Positions 1-8,218 of a DNA stretch of 64,000 bases are shown here, in pieces. How positions within the stretch are numbered: position 1 is the stretch's first letter; every line of letters starts with the position of its first letter. The notes under the pieces are model-generated. The model saw nothing but the letters and a program-made list of their open reading frames with translations, was not told the DNA's origin and searched no databases. A program made the translations under genes and the position numbers. The stretch is from Maribacter sp. ACAM166 (GTDB lineage: Bacteria > Bacteroidota > Bacteroidia > Flavobacteriales > Flavobacteriaceae). The DNA lies in the NCBI RefSeq assembly GCF_005771495.1, contig NZ_VAUW01000006.1, forward strand, positions 107,951 to 171,950. Direction: 5' to 3'.

Positions 1-2
1 CA

Positions 3-122
3 TTACATTTTTTTGAAGTAACGTATATATGGGGTCATGGAGAACGCTATGTTGATGAATTAAAACCAGATATAATTATTGAAGGTTATGTTGAGAGGTC
101 CACAGCCAATAAAATACAATAA
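3..122 (+). CDS. C-terminal fragment of an unidentified protein, possibly SGNH/AlgX-like
   Basis: The frame is open from the left edge and ends in TAA at 120-122, giving about 39 residues of a gene that begins outside the window. The tail contains the segment DELKPDIIIEGYVERS. A pattern of a short hydrophobic strand followed by a charged VER-type ending occurs at the C-terminus of SGNH-hydrolase-like acetyltransferases of the AlgX/AlgJ group, which O-acetylate exopolysaccharides. That would suit the polysaccharide genes that follow, but the fragment is too short for a firm assignment and the family link is inference. Confidence 0.4.
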   Translation, partial: LHFFEVTYIWGHGERYVDELKPDIIIEGYVERSTANKIQ

Positions 123-177
123 TTGAAGGCATAATTAGTAATTTGTTTTTAAAATAGCGAATGTATAAACAAAGTTT

Positions 178-897
178 ATGGAGATGATATCAGTATGTAT
201 GACAACATATAATGGAGAACTGTTCATTGAGGAGCAGTTATCTTCTATATTGCCACAATTGTCTCATAACGATGAAATATTAATTTCTGATGATGGCTCT
301 ACGGATAAGACTATTGATATTATTAAATCGATTGAAGACTCAAGGATAAAACTATTTCAAAATTCATTCAAAAACGTAATACTTAATTTTGAATTTGTCT
401 TGGGTGAAGTAAGTGGTGATGTTATTTTTCTTTCTGATCAAGATGATATTTGGTATCCTAATAAGGTAAAAGATTCTTTAAAACTATTACTTAATAATGA
501 TTTAATTTTCACTAATCTAAATGTTTTTACAACGGAAATTTCGAAAGGAAAATTAATGTATGATCCTCAAAGAAATTATCAAGGTATTTATAGGAATTTT
601 CTAAAAAACCACTGTGTTGGTGCTACCTTGGTGTTTAAATCATATTTACTCAAGTATGTTTTGCCAATTCCACAAAAAATTGAAATGCATGATATGTGGA
701 TATTCTTTATTAGCTCATTTTATGGCCGTACAAATTACCACAAACTCCCTTTGATTTATTATAGGAGACACGGAGCCAATGTATCCAACACGGGTGGAAA
801 AACTACAAATTCATTTTTGAAAATCCTACAGATACGTTTGAGATGGATTTTGGTGCTTTTGAGCCGTATAGTAAGAATCATAATTAATAAAAAATAG
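178..897 (+). CDS. Family 2 glycosyltransferase
   Basis: This 239-aa protein starts directly with a GT-A fold: a first strand ISVCMTTYNG, the nucleotide-binding DDGSTDKT near residue 38, and a SDQDDIWYP segment near residue 87 that carries the metal-binding acidic residues. This is the pattern of GT2 enzymes that add rhamnose or other sugars to lipid-linked surface glycans, using NDP-sugars at the cytoplasmic face of the inner membrane. The C-terminus ends in a hydrophobic and basic stretch that could sit at the membrane. ATG at 178 is used; a second ATG at 184 is equally possible. It lies first among polysaccharide genes. The sugar specificity cannot be read from the sequence. Confidence 0.85.
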   Translation: MEMISVCMTTYNGELFIEEQLSSILPQLSHNDEILISDDGSTDKTIDIIKSIEDSRIKLFQNSFKNVILNFEFVLGEVSGDVIFLSDQDDIWYPNKVKDSLKLLLNNDLIFTNLNVFTTEISKGKLMYDPQRNYQGIYRNFLKNHCVGATLVFKSYLLKYVLPIPQKIEMHDMWIFFISSFYGRTNYHKLPLIYYRRHGANVSNTGGKTTNSFLKILQIRLRWILVLLSRIVRIIINKK

Positions 898-954
898 TGT
901 TTTAAAAATATGGCTACATTATAATGCTAGTTAAATACCCCCAAAAAAATTTCA

Positions 955-962
955 TATTTTTG
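955..962 (+). promoter_or_regulatory. Candidate Bacteroidota -7 promoter element for the epimerase operon
   Basis: TATTTTTG matches the Bacteroidota -7 consensus TAnnTTTG. It lies 62 bases before the TTG start at 1025. No clear -33 TTG is seen at the usual spacing, so this is a moderate call. It would begin the transcript of the genes from 1025 to 6573. Confidence 0.4.
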
Positions 963-1024
963 CTTTAAACAATTTAAGACCAATTCGTTTGGCACGTATA
1001 TATACCATTTTAAAATAACCAAAG

Positions 1025-2164
1025 TTGAGTAAAAAAATTCTAATTACGGGTGGATCAGGTTTTATAGGTACAAATTTGTCTTTAAAGCTTATTAGTAAAG
1101 GGTATCAAATAACTGTTTTGGATAATTTGTCGGAGCAAATTCATGGCAATGACCCAGGTTCATCTAGCTTATATTCTCAAATTAAAAACAAGGTCCGTTT
1201 TATAAATGGAGATGTTAGAAATAGGGATGATTGGACAAACGCTTTAAAGGGTCAGGAAATAGTAGTGCACTTTGCTGCGGAAACAGGAACTGGTCAATCA
1301 ATGTATGAAATTGAGAAGTATACTGATGTCAATATTAAGGGAACAGCTATTCTTTTGGATCTATTGGCAAATAATAAAGAGCATAAAGTTGAGAAAATAA
1401 TAATTGCTTCTTCAAGATCAATATATGGGGAAGGCAAATATGAATGTTCTGAGCATGGCATCATCTATCCAAAAGAACGTAAGGAAGAGGATATGCTGAA
1501 TAAGGATTTTGCTGTAAAATGCCCTATGTGTAATCAAGACGCAGTATTACTTGCTACAGACGAATTCAGCAAAATACATCCGTCTTCTATTTATGGGTTA
1601 ACGAAACAAGCCCAAGAAGAGATGTGTATGATCGTAGGTAAGTCATTAAAAATCCCTGTAGTTGCTTTTAGGTATCAAAACGTATACGGACCCGGTCAAT
1701 CGCTTTCAAACCCTTACACGGGTATCTTATCCATTTTTTCAACAAGGATTATGAATGGCAATGATATTAATATATTTGAAGATGGTCTTGAAACTAGAGA
1801 TTTTGTCTATATTGATGACGTGGTTGATGCTACAATTTTAGGTATTGAAAAGCAAAGTGCCAATTATAATATTTATAATGTTGGGTCTGGTGTGAGAACA
1901 AGCGTGATGGAGGTCACAGAGACTTTAGTAAAAGAATATGGAAGTAATAGTAAGTATTCAGTTTCTGGGAATTTTAGAATAGGGGATATCCGTGATAATT
2001 ATGCAGATTTAGAAAAGATAAAGAATGATTTAGGATTTGAACCAAAGATTAAGTTTAAGGAGGGAATTCGACGGTTCTGTAAATGGGTGTCATCTCAGGA
2101 AGTAGAAAATGATGCTTATAATAAGTCTATTATAGAAATGAAAGATAAAGGACTGCTCAAATAA
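1025..2164 (+). CDS. NAD-dependent sugar epimerase/dehydratase with a Zn-ribbon-like insert (dTDP-L-rhamnose 4-epimerase-like)
   Basis: A 379-aa extended short-chain dehydrogenase. The N-terminus carries the Rossmann motif GGSGFIGTN (residues 9-17). A serine-rich SSRSIYG segment near residue 130 and the YGLTK sequence (YxxxK) supply the catalytic residues. The start is TTG at 1025, because an in-frame TAA lies at 1016 and the Rossmann strand begins right after. Between the catalytic Ser and Tyr there is an insert with C141-x-x-H144 and C166-x-x-C169, which looks like a structural zinc site. The insert resembles enzymes annotated as dTDP-L-rhamnose 4-epimerase (dTDP-6-deoxy-L-talose formation); that specificity is recalled and unproven. 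The next gene begins 11 bases downstream. Confidence 0.8.
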   Translation: MSKKILITGGSGFIGTNLSLKLISKGYQITVLDNLSEQIHGNDPGSSSLYSQIKNKVRFINGDVRNRDDWTNALKGQEIVVHFAAETGTGQSMYEIEKYTDVNIKGTAILLDLLANNKEHKVEKIIIASSRSIYGEGKYECSEHGIIYPKERKEEDMLNKDFAVKCPMCNQDAVLLATDEFSKIHPSSIYGLTKQAQEEMCMIVGKSLKIPVVAFRYQNVYGPGQSLSNPYTGILSIFSTRIMNGNDINIFEDGLETRDFVYIDDVVDATILGIEKQSANYNIYNVGSGVRTSVMEVTETLVKEYGSNSKYSVSGNFRIGDIRDNYADLEKIKNDLGFEPKIKFKEGIRRFCKWVSSQEVENDAYNKSIIEMKDKGLLK

Positions 2165-2175
2165 GTAAATAGTAT

Positions 2176-3162
2176 ATGTTCAACGATAAGAAGATATTGT
2201 TCTTTTCTGCAAATTTTTTTGGTTATCAAAATGAGATTACTTCTAAACTAGAATCTTTGGGTGCAGAAGTGCATTCATATGATGAGCGCCCAAAAAACTC
2301 TTTCTTTTATAAGGCGATGATCCGTCTTGATAAACGTCTTTTAAAAAGAAAGCTTGAGGAATACTATTGCAAAATCATAAAAAATAATAAGAAAGTAGAA
2401 TTTGACTTTGTGTTCTTTCTGAAGGCAGAAGCTATAACGGAACACAAATTAAAGGAGCTAAAGGAAAGCCAACCAAAGGCGAAATTTATATTGTACATGT
2501 GGGACTCAATACAAAATTGTCCTTCAGTAGAAAAACTTTTCCCCTTGTTTGATATAATCAAGTCATTCGACGCTAAGGATGTTAAGGAAAACGACTGTCT
2601 ATCTTTTAGGCCGCTCTTTTATTTAGAAGATTATCAAAATCTTGAGAATTCGTTGGGAACGGATTATGACATTACCTTTATTGGAACAGGGCATACTGAT
2701 AGATACGAAATAGTTACTAAGGTTAAAAACTTATGTGAGAAGTCTAATTTAAAATATTATTTTTTTATCTACATGCAGGACCCTAAAATTTATTACGCTA
2801 GAAAGTTGTTTTCAAAAGCTTTTAGATTTGCTAAAAAGTCTGATTTTAGTTTTGTTCCATTGATGAAGCAAGACATTTTAAAAATTATACAAAGCTCTAA
2901 GTGCGTTCTGGATATAGAAAGACCAGTTCAAAGAGGTCTTACCATGAGGACTATAGAAATTTTAGGGGCTAGAAAGAAATTGATTACAACGAATAAAGAT
3001 ATTGTAAATTATGATTTTTACAACCCGAAGAATATCCTACTAATTGATAGAGATAATCCTAAAATAGAATTAGGTTTTATTTCAGAAGGCTATCATGAAG
3101 TGCCTTTGGATATTTATGAGAAATATAGTATTACCAATTGGATTTATGAAGTTTTTCAATAG
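2176..3162 (+). CDS. CgeB/capsular-type glycosyltransferase-like protein
   Basis: A 328-aa cytosolic protein beginning with a strand-turn-helix of a GT-B fold (ILFFSANFFGYQ, then ELESLGAEV-like spacing and YDERP). The middle has a conserved-looking YMWDSIQNCP segment, and the C-terminal third contains KCVLDIERPVQRGLTMRTIE followed by GARKKLIT and a final W-rich end, as in the CgeB and CpsH-like glycosyltransferases of capsule clusters. It probably transfers a sugar to the surface repeat unit, although neither donor nor acceptor can be told. It ends with TAG at 3160-3162, directly abutting the GTG start of the next gene, so the two are likely translationally coupled. Confidence 0.6.
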   Translation: MFNDKKILFFSANFFGYQNEITSKLESLGAEVHSYDERPKNSFFYKAMIRLDKRLLKRKLEEYYCKIIKNNKKVEFDFVFFLKAEAITEHKLKELKESQPKAKFILYMWDSIQNCPSVEKLFPLFDIIKSFDAKDVKENDCLSFRPLFYLEDYQNLENSLGTDYDITFIGTGHTDRYEIVTKVKNLCEKSNLKYYFFIYMQDPKIYYARKLFSKAFRFAKKSDFSFVPLMKQDILKIIQSSKCVLDIERPVQRGLTMRTIEILGARKKLITTNKDIVNYDFYNPKNILLIDRDNPKIELGFISEGYHEVPLDIYEKYSITNWIYEVFQ

Positions 3163-4179
3163 GTGGTTAAAATAAAAAAAATAAAGTTCAATTTGAAAAA
3201 AACAGCTATAGTATTTGGCGGTTCTGGGTATATTGGAAGAAATATGTTGAGTGTTTTTGTGAAAGAAAAACTTTTTGAGCAATACATCGTGTGTGATTTA
3301 AATGAATTGAAGGGATTTGAAGAAGAAAGTAGAGTAACATACTTTAAAATCGATGTAAGGAATAAAATAATCCTTGAACTTAATAATTTAGATAGAAAGG
3401 GCTCTTGGATTTTCAATTTCGCTGCTATTCATAGAGAGCCTGGCCATGAGTTCCATGAATATTTTGACACAAATATCCCAGGAGCTAAGAACGTAACCCA
3501 ATTTGGTACAGCGTCGGGAATAAAAAACATTTATTTTACCAGCAGTATTGCACCTTATGGGCGATCTTTAGACAAAAGAACAGAAGATTCAAATCTGTAC
3601 CCGGAAACTGGATATGGAATTTCCAAGGCATTAGCGGAAAAGATTCATTTATTATGGTTGGCTCAGGATTCTTCCCGTAGACTTATTATCGTTAGGCCTA
3701 GTGTTATTTTTGGCCCAAAAGATCCGGGTAATGTATATAGAATGATTAGCGCCATAAAAAAGGGAACCTTTGTTCTGCCAGATGGAGGGAAGGTTATTAA
3801 AGCCTATGCCTATATTTATGGCCTAATTGATAGTATTTTATTTACAATGGGTCAATCGGATGAATATATATTATATAATTATGCGGAAAATCCATTGGTC
3901 CCTTTAAATGAAATGACAGGCATTGTTAAGGATCAGTTTGGATATAACAAACCAGTGTTGAAAGTTCCAGTGAAGATGCTAGCTATAATAGCTTTCTTTT
4001 TAGGGGGTATATTAAAGTTTTTTGGTAAAACTACAGATATTCATCCTGTGAGAGTAAAAAAGGCCGGGTTTCCAACTAATATTGAACCTAGGTATTTAAT
4101 TGATTCTGGTTTTAATTTTAAATATGATTTTAAATCCGCACTAATTCATTGGAATGAGGTTTCTCCTGAGGATTTTTAA
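3163..4179 (+). CDS. NAD-dependent epimerase/dehydratase family protein
   Basis: A 338-aa extended SDR. After a short basic N-terminus comes the Rossmann motif GGSGYIGRN near residue 19, then NFAAIHREPGHE, a SSIAPYG segment and Y-G-I-S-K (YxxxK) around residue 153. The GTG start at 3163 touches the stop codon of the previous gene. Near residues 265-285 there is a hydrophobic stretch (MLAIIAFFLGGILKFFG), which may mark membrane association and is unusual for a soluble epimerase. The family includes enzymes that modify nucleotide sugars; the exact reaction is unknown. It belongs to the polysaccharide operon. Confidence 0.75.
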   Translation: MVKIKKIKFNLKKTAIVFGGSGYIGRNMLSVFVKEKLFEQYIVCDLNELKGFEEESRVTYFKIDVRNKIILELNNLDRKGSWIFNFAAIHREPGHEFHEYFDTNIPGAKNVTQFGTASGIKNIYFTSSIAPYGRSLDKRTEDSNLYPETGYGISKALAEKIHLLWLAQDSSRRLIIVRPSVIFGPKDPGNVYRMISAIKKGTFVLPDGGKVIKAYAYIYGLIDSILFTMGQSDEYILYNYAENPLVPLNEMTGIVKDQFGYNKPVLKVPVKMLAIIAFFLGGILKFFGKTTDIHPVRVKKAGFPTNIEPRYLIDSGFNFKYDFKSALIHWNEVSPEDF

Positions 4180-4228
4180 TAAAAATTATTTAAGCTAAAA
4201 AGAGTTGGGTATAGAATAGTAGATTTTG

Positions 4229-5590
4229 ATGAAAAAAATGTTTTTTAAAACGGGAAGATATTCTGGATTTATAACACCCTTGTCCTATATTCTGGATTTA
4301 TTGGTGGTGAATCTATTTACTAACTTTCTCCCTATCAACTTTCAAAACCCTATTTTATTCTACAGTTATATTACCATTGCTTGGGTAGTATTATCTTTTA
4401 AGAACGAATTTTATGAGGTTCATAGATATTCTAAGGTAGTAGCATTGCTCCGAAAACTATTTACCCAATTTGCTTTCTTTTTTCTTATTCTTTACTCATA
4501 CATTGGTTTCTTTAAGCAGCCATTAATGAGCAGATTGGCTTTGGGCCAGTATTTGGTGCTGGTTTTTTTTGGTATTGCCTTTTTTAAATTTTTAAGTTAT
4601 GTCTTACTAAAGCAATATAGAGGTTTATGGAAAGGCAATATTCGAAGAGTAGTCATTATTGGAAAGAATAGTAAAACGGATCAATTAATTCAGGTTTTTA
4701 ACGAACGAGAAGAATTTGGATATGAATTTGTAAAACAATTTGATGCGAAGGGCAAGAAATTTGATATAATGTCTTGTTTTATGTTCATAGTCAACAATAA
4801 TATCGATGAAATATACTGCTCGGTTTCAGAAATGTCGAATAAAAAAATTAATGCTTTCATAAATTTCGCTGATAATAATCTAAAGACCTTAAAATTTCTT
4901 CCAGACAATAAAAATATTTTCTCTAAAAAACTCAAATTTGAATATTATGATTACTTGCCTATATTGTCTTTAAGAGATATCCCTTTACATAACTCGGTAA
5001 ATGCTATTTTAAAACGTTCATTCGATATTGCATTTTCTTTATTTGTAATTTTTGGAGTTTTAATTTGGTTTGGTCCAATTTTAGCTTTATTAATTAGTAT
5101 CGAATCAAGAGGCCCTGTTTTTTTTATTCAAAAACGCACAGGGTTCGATAATAAGGAATTCCAGTGTTTTAAATTTAGATCTATGGCGGTTAATGATTCA
5201 TCTGACCAACAACAAGCTGGTAAAAATGACATGAGGGTAACTAAAATCGGAAATTTTATTCGGAAGACCAGTATAGACGAGCTACCTCAATTTTATAATG
5301 TTTTATTTGGTAACATGTCTGTGGTAGGGCCTAGACCTCACATGTTAAAACATACAGATGAGTACGCTGGTCGTGTTGATAAGTATATGTTGCGACACTT
5401 TGTTAAACCAGGTATAACAGGCCTAGCTCAAATAAGAGGATATAGAGGTGAAATAGAAAAAGAAAGCGATATTCAAAACCGAATAAAATTTGATATTTTT
5501 TATGTGGAAAATTGGTCTTTTTTCTTGGATCTTAGAATTATAGTTCAAACGGTTGTGAATGCTTTAAAAGGCGAGGAAAAAGCTTATTGA
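4229..5590 (+). CDS. Polyprenyl glycosylphosphotransferase (initiating sugar-phosphate transferase)
   Basis: About 453 aa. The N-terminal half has several hydrophobic segments (roughly residues 15-120), then a small nucleotide-binding-like region, and the C-terminal half is a bacterial sugar transferase domain: KRSFDIAFSL before a membrane helix, KFRSM, DELPQFYNVLFGNMSVVGPRP and ITGLAQIRGYRGE. Such WcaJ/WbaP-type enzymes move hexose-1-phosphate from UDP-sugar to undecaprenyl phosphate, the first committed step of repeat-unit assembly at the inner membrane. I use ATG at 4229; a TTG one codon earlier is possible. A decarboxylase gene starts 6 bases after its stop. Confidence 0.9.
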   Translation: MKKMFFKTGRYSGFITPLSYILDLLVVNLFTNFLPINFQNPILFYSYITIAWVVLSFKNEFYEVHRYSKVVALLRKLFTQFAFFFLILYSYIGFFKQPLMSRLALGQYLVLVFFGIAFFKFLSYVLLKQYRGLWKGNIRRVVIIGKNSKTDQLIQVFNEREEFGYEFVKQFDAKGKKFDIMSCFMFIVNNNIDEIYCSVSEMSNKKINAFINFADNNLKTLKFLPDNKNIFSKKLKFEYYDYLPILSLRDIPLHNSVNAILKRSFDIAFSLFVIFGVLIWFGPILALLISIESRGPVFFIQKRTGFDNKEFQCFKFRSMAVNDSSDQQQAGKNDMRVTKIGNFIRKTSIDELPQFYNVLFGNMSVVGPRPHMLKHTDEYAGRVDKYMLRHFVKPGITGLAQIRGYRGEIEKESDIQNRIKFDIFYVENWSFFLDLRIIVQTVVNALKGEEKAY

Positions 5591-5596
5591 TTAAAT

Positions 5597-6573
5597 ATGA
5601 AAAAAATTTTAATTACAGGCGCTGCGGGATTTCTAGGTTCTCATCTATGTGATCGTTTTATTAGTGAAGGATTTCATGTCATTGGCATGGATAACTTAAT
5701 TACGGGTGATTTAAATAATATTTCCCATTTGTTTCCTTTAGATAATTTTGAGTTTCATCATCATGATGTGACTAAGTTCGTTCATGTATCTGGTACTTTG
5801 GACTATATTTTGCATTTCGCATCACCAGCGAGTCCAATAGATTATTTAAAAATACCCATTAAAACATTAAAGGTTGGGTCTTTGGGCACACTAAACTTAT
5901 TGGGTTTGGCTAAGGATAAAAATGCTAGAATTCTGGTTGCTTCTACTTCTGAGGTGTATGGAGACCCAATGGTTCATCCTCAAACTGAGGAGTATTTTGG
6001 CAATGTTAATCCAGTAGGTCCGCGTGGAGTTTATGATGAAGCAAAACGGTTTATGGAGTCCATTACCATGGCATATCATAGACATCATGGCTTGGATACT
6101 CGAATCGTCGCATCTTTAATACATATGGGCCTAGAATGCGTTTAAATGATGGTCGTGTTGTGCCGGCTTTTATGGGTCAAGCATTAAGAGGTGAAGATTT
6201 AACGGTGTTTGGAGATGGTTCTCAGAGCAGGTCCTTTTGCTATATAGACGATCAAGTGGAAGGAATATACCGATTACTGTTTAGTGACTATATTAATCCG
6301 TTAAATATTGGAAATCCTCATGAAACAACAATTAAGGAATTTGCAGAAGAGATTATTGCGCTTACAGGCACGCAACAAAAGATTGTTTATGAGCCCTTAC
6401 CTCAAGATGATCCAATGCAGCGTCAACCGGATATAACAAAAGCAAAGGAACTATTGGGATGGGAACCAACTGTTGGTCGTTCTGAAGGTTTAAAAATCGT
6501 ATACGATTATTTTAAATCCTTGTCAGAGCAGGACATGCAGAAAAAAGAGCGCAGAGATTTCTCCGGTAAATAG
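5597..6573 (+). pseudogene. uxs: UDP-glucuronate decarboxylase (UDP-xylose synthase), interrupted by a -1 frameshift
   Basis: The first part (5597-6145) has GAAGFLGSH (Rossmann), STSEVYGDP and YDEAKR (YxxxK). After TRIV, where the family continues [10 protein letters not shown], the frame reads [11 protein letters not shown] and stops at 6143-6145. The expected residues resume in the next frame from 6112 (ATC TTT AAT ACA TAT GGG CCT AGA ATG) and run to [18 protein letters not shown] and a normal C-terminus at 6573. A single missing base next to 6109-6111 (GTC GC) restores one protein of about 325 aa. The enzyme makes UDP-xylose from UDP-glucuronate. The rest of the gene shows no decay, so either a sequencing error or a very recent mutation would fit. 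Confidence 0.85.
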
Positions 6574-6593
6574 TTTAATTCTATAGCAAAGTT

Positions 6594-6601
6594 TATTTTT
6601 G
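6594..6601 (+). promoter_or_regulatory. Candidate -7 promoter element of purD
   Basis: TATTTTTG matches TAnnTTTG and lies 14 bases before the purD ATG. It follows the end of the polysaccharide genes and would give purD its own transcript with a very short leader. The -33 box is weak. Confidence 0.45.
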
Positions 6602-6615
6602 CAAAAATTATAAGC

Positions 6616-7887
6616 ATGAACATTTTAATCCTTGGATCGGGCGGTCGTGAACATACATTTGCCTGGAAATTGTCTCAAAGTGAAAAACTTACCAAACTTT
6701 TTGTTGCTCCAGGTAATGCGGGTACTTCAGAAATTGCAATCAATATACCAATTGGTGTAAATGATTTTAGTGCAATAAGGGATTTTGTTATTAAAGAAAA
6801 TGTGGAGTTGGTTCTAGTAGGGCCTGAGGACCCTTTGGTAAATGGCATACATGATTATTTTCTTCAGAACGAAAACTTAAAACACGTTGCAGTCATTGGT
6901 CCGGAGAAGTTAGCAGCTACACTTGAAGGCAGTAAAGAATTTGCCAAGGAGTTTATGATGCGACATCACATACCAACTGCTCAGTATAAAAGTTTCACGG
7001 CTCGTACCGTGGAGGCTGGATTTACTTTTTTAGAGCAACTAAATCCGCCCTATGTTCTAAAGGCAGATGGTTTGGCCGCAGGCAAAGGGGTTGTTATTTT
7101 AAATGATTTGGATGATGCGAAAGCAGAATTAAGGGCCATGTTGGTTGATGAAAAATTCGGTTCGGCAAGTTCTACGGTTGTAATAGAAGAGTTTTTGGAC
7201 GGAATCGAATTAAGTGTTTTTGTTTTGACAGATGGTGAGAGTTACAAAGTATTACCAACGGCAAAAGACTATAAACGTATAGGGGAAGGAGACACAGGAC
7301 TCAATACTGGGGGCATGGGCGCAATTTCACCGGTTCCTTTCGCTAGTAAGGAGCTTATGGATAAGATTGAGCAGCTAATCGTAAAACCTACAGTAGAAGG
7401 GCTTAAAATCGATAAGATGCCTTATAAGGGTTTCATCTTTATCGGGTTAATTAAAGTAGGCGATGACCCTAAGGTGATTGAATATAACGTTCGCATGGGT
7501 GATCCTGAAACAGAAGTGGTATTGCCTAGAATAAAAAATGATTTGGTTGAGTTGCTTCAAGCAGTTGCGAATCAAACTTTGACCGATATTGATTTACAAT
7601 TAGATGACCGAACTGCAACAACGGTTATGACGGTTTCAGGTGGGTATCCTGGTTCTTATGAAAAGGGTAAAGAAATAAAAGGTATTGCAACGATTCAAGA
7701 TTCTTTGGTCTTTCATGCCGGTACAACGATAAAAGAAGGTAAAGTGGTTACGAACGGAGGTAGAGTAATGGCAATAACCTCCTTTGGTAGCGATTTTAAA
7801 TCAGCGTTGGCAAAATCCTATCAAAATGTTGAAAAGCTTTCTTTTGAAGGAATGAAGTATAGAAAAGACTTAGGGTTCGATTTATAA
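6616..7887 (+). CDS. purD: Phosphoribosylamine--glycine ligase
   Basis: A 423-aa enzyme of normal family length. It opens with ILGSGGREHTFAWKL, the signature of GARS, and continues with GPEDPLVNGI, an ATP-grasp domain (KADGLAAGKGV near residue 150, GDTGLNTGGMGA near 225) and EYNVRMGDPETEVVLPR near residue 290, which supplies the metal ligands. It joins glycine to 5-phosphoribosylamine with ATP, the second step of purine synthesis, in the cytosol. It appears monocistronic: an upstream -7 element and a downstream hairpin bracket it, and the next plus-strand gene lies beyond a convergent small gene. Confidence 0.98.
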   Translation: MNILILGSGGREHTFAWKLSQSEKLTKLFVAPGNAGTSEIAINIPIGVNDFSAIRDFVIKENVELVLVGPEDPLVNGIHDYFLQNENLKHVAVIGPEKLAATLEGSKEFAKEFMMRHHIPTAQYKSFTARTVEAGFTFLEQLNPPYVLKADGLAAGKGVVILNDLDDAKAELRAMLVDEKFGSASSTVVIEEFLDGIELSVFVLTDGESYKVLPTAKDYKRIGEGDTGLNTGGMGAISPVPFASKELMDKIEQLIVKPTVEGLKIDKMPYKGFIFIGLIKVGDDPKVIEYNVRMGDPETEVVLPRIKNDLVELLQAVANQTLTDIDLQLDDRTATTVMTVSGGYPGSYEKGKEIKGIATIQDSLVFHAGTTIKEGKVVTNGGRVMAITSFGSDFKSALAKSYQNVEKLSFEGMKYRKDLGFDL

Positions 7888-7893
7888 AACAAT

Positions 7894-7938
7894 AATAGTT
7901 CTTATTAGATATTTCGAGAAAATCCGATAAGAACTATT
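7894..7938. terminator. Hairpin between convergent purD and the DUF6341 gene
   Basis: AATAGTTCTTAT (7894-7905) and ATAAGAACTATT (7927-7938) form a perfect 12-bp stem around a 21-base loop. It sits between two convergent genes and could end transcripts from either side, although no long T-run follows. Confidence 0.55.
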
Positions 7939-7946
7939 TCTGATTC

Positions 7947-8168
7947 TTATAAAAAAGAGTGTGAGGTGCTTGAGGTATCTTCTACACCTTTGTCATTATA
8001 CTTTTTTAATTCGAGCATCCAGTATATAAAAGCGGCAGAACCTATTAACATAAATACCCAGTTTAGGATATTCGCAAGAGCCCAACTGTCGGTAAAACGT
8101 AAAAAATCAAAAGGCGCAAACAGCACGTTCACGAACAAATCTCCAATACCTTCAAAAAATGATTTCAT
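7947..8168 (-). CDS. Small membrane protein of the DUF6341 type
   Basis: A 73-aa protein with an amphipathic N-terminus (MKSFFEGIGDLFVNVLFAPFD), one clear membrane helix (NILNWVFMLIGSAAFIYWML, about residues 34-53) and a polar tail. I recognise this as the short flavobacterial family DUF6341, commonly found between purD and a DUF6427 gene exactly as here. Its function is unknown. A strong promoter (TTG, 19 bases, TATTTTTG) reads into it from 8218 to 8189, so it is independently transcribed, divergent from its DUF6427 neighbour. The opposite strand is also open for 77 codons, but that frame has no family resemblance. Confidence 0.8.
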   Translation of the reverse strand: MKSFFEGIGDLFVNVLFAPFDFLRFTDSWALANILNWVFMLIGSAAFIYWMLELKKYNDKGVEDTSSTSHSFL

Positions 8169-8188
8169 CTTATTACTATATTTACAAG

Positions 8189-8218
8189 CAAAAATATAAA
8201 AAGCTTAGATGATTTCAA
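8189..8218 (-). promoter_or_regulatory. Promoter of the DUF6341 gene (minus strand)
   Basis: On the minus strand, TTG (8218-8216) is followed after exactly 19 bases by TATTTTTG (8196-8189), a full match to the Bacteroidota promoter. The gene start at 8168 is 20 bases further on. The -33 box lies inside the first codons of the divergent gene at 8209. Confidence 0.65.

Noticed and set aside
7966..8199. 77-codon open frame on the plus strand
   Set aside because: It is the complement of the DUF6341 gene, which has a family match and a full promoter on the other strand.
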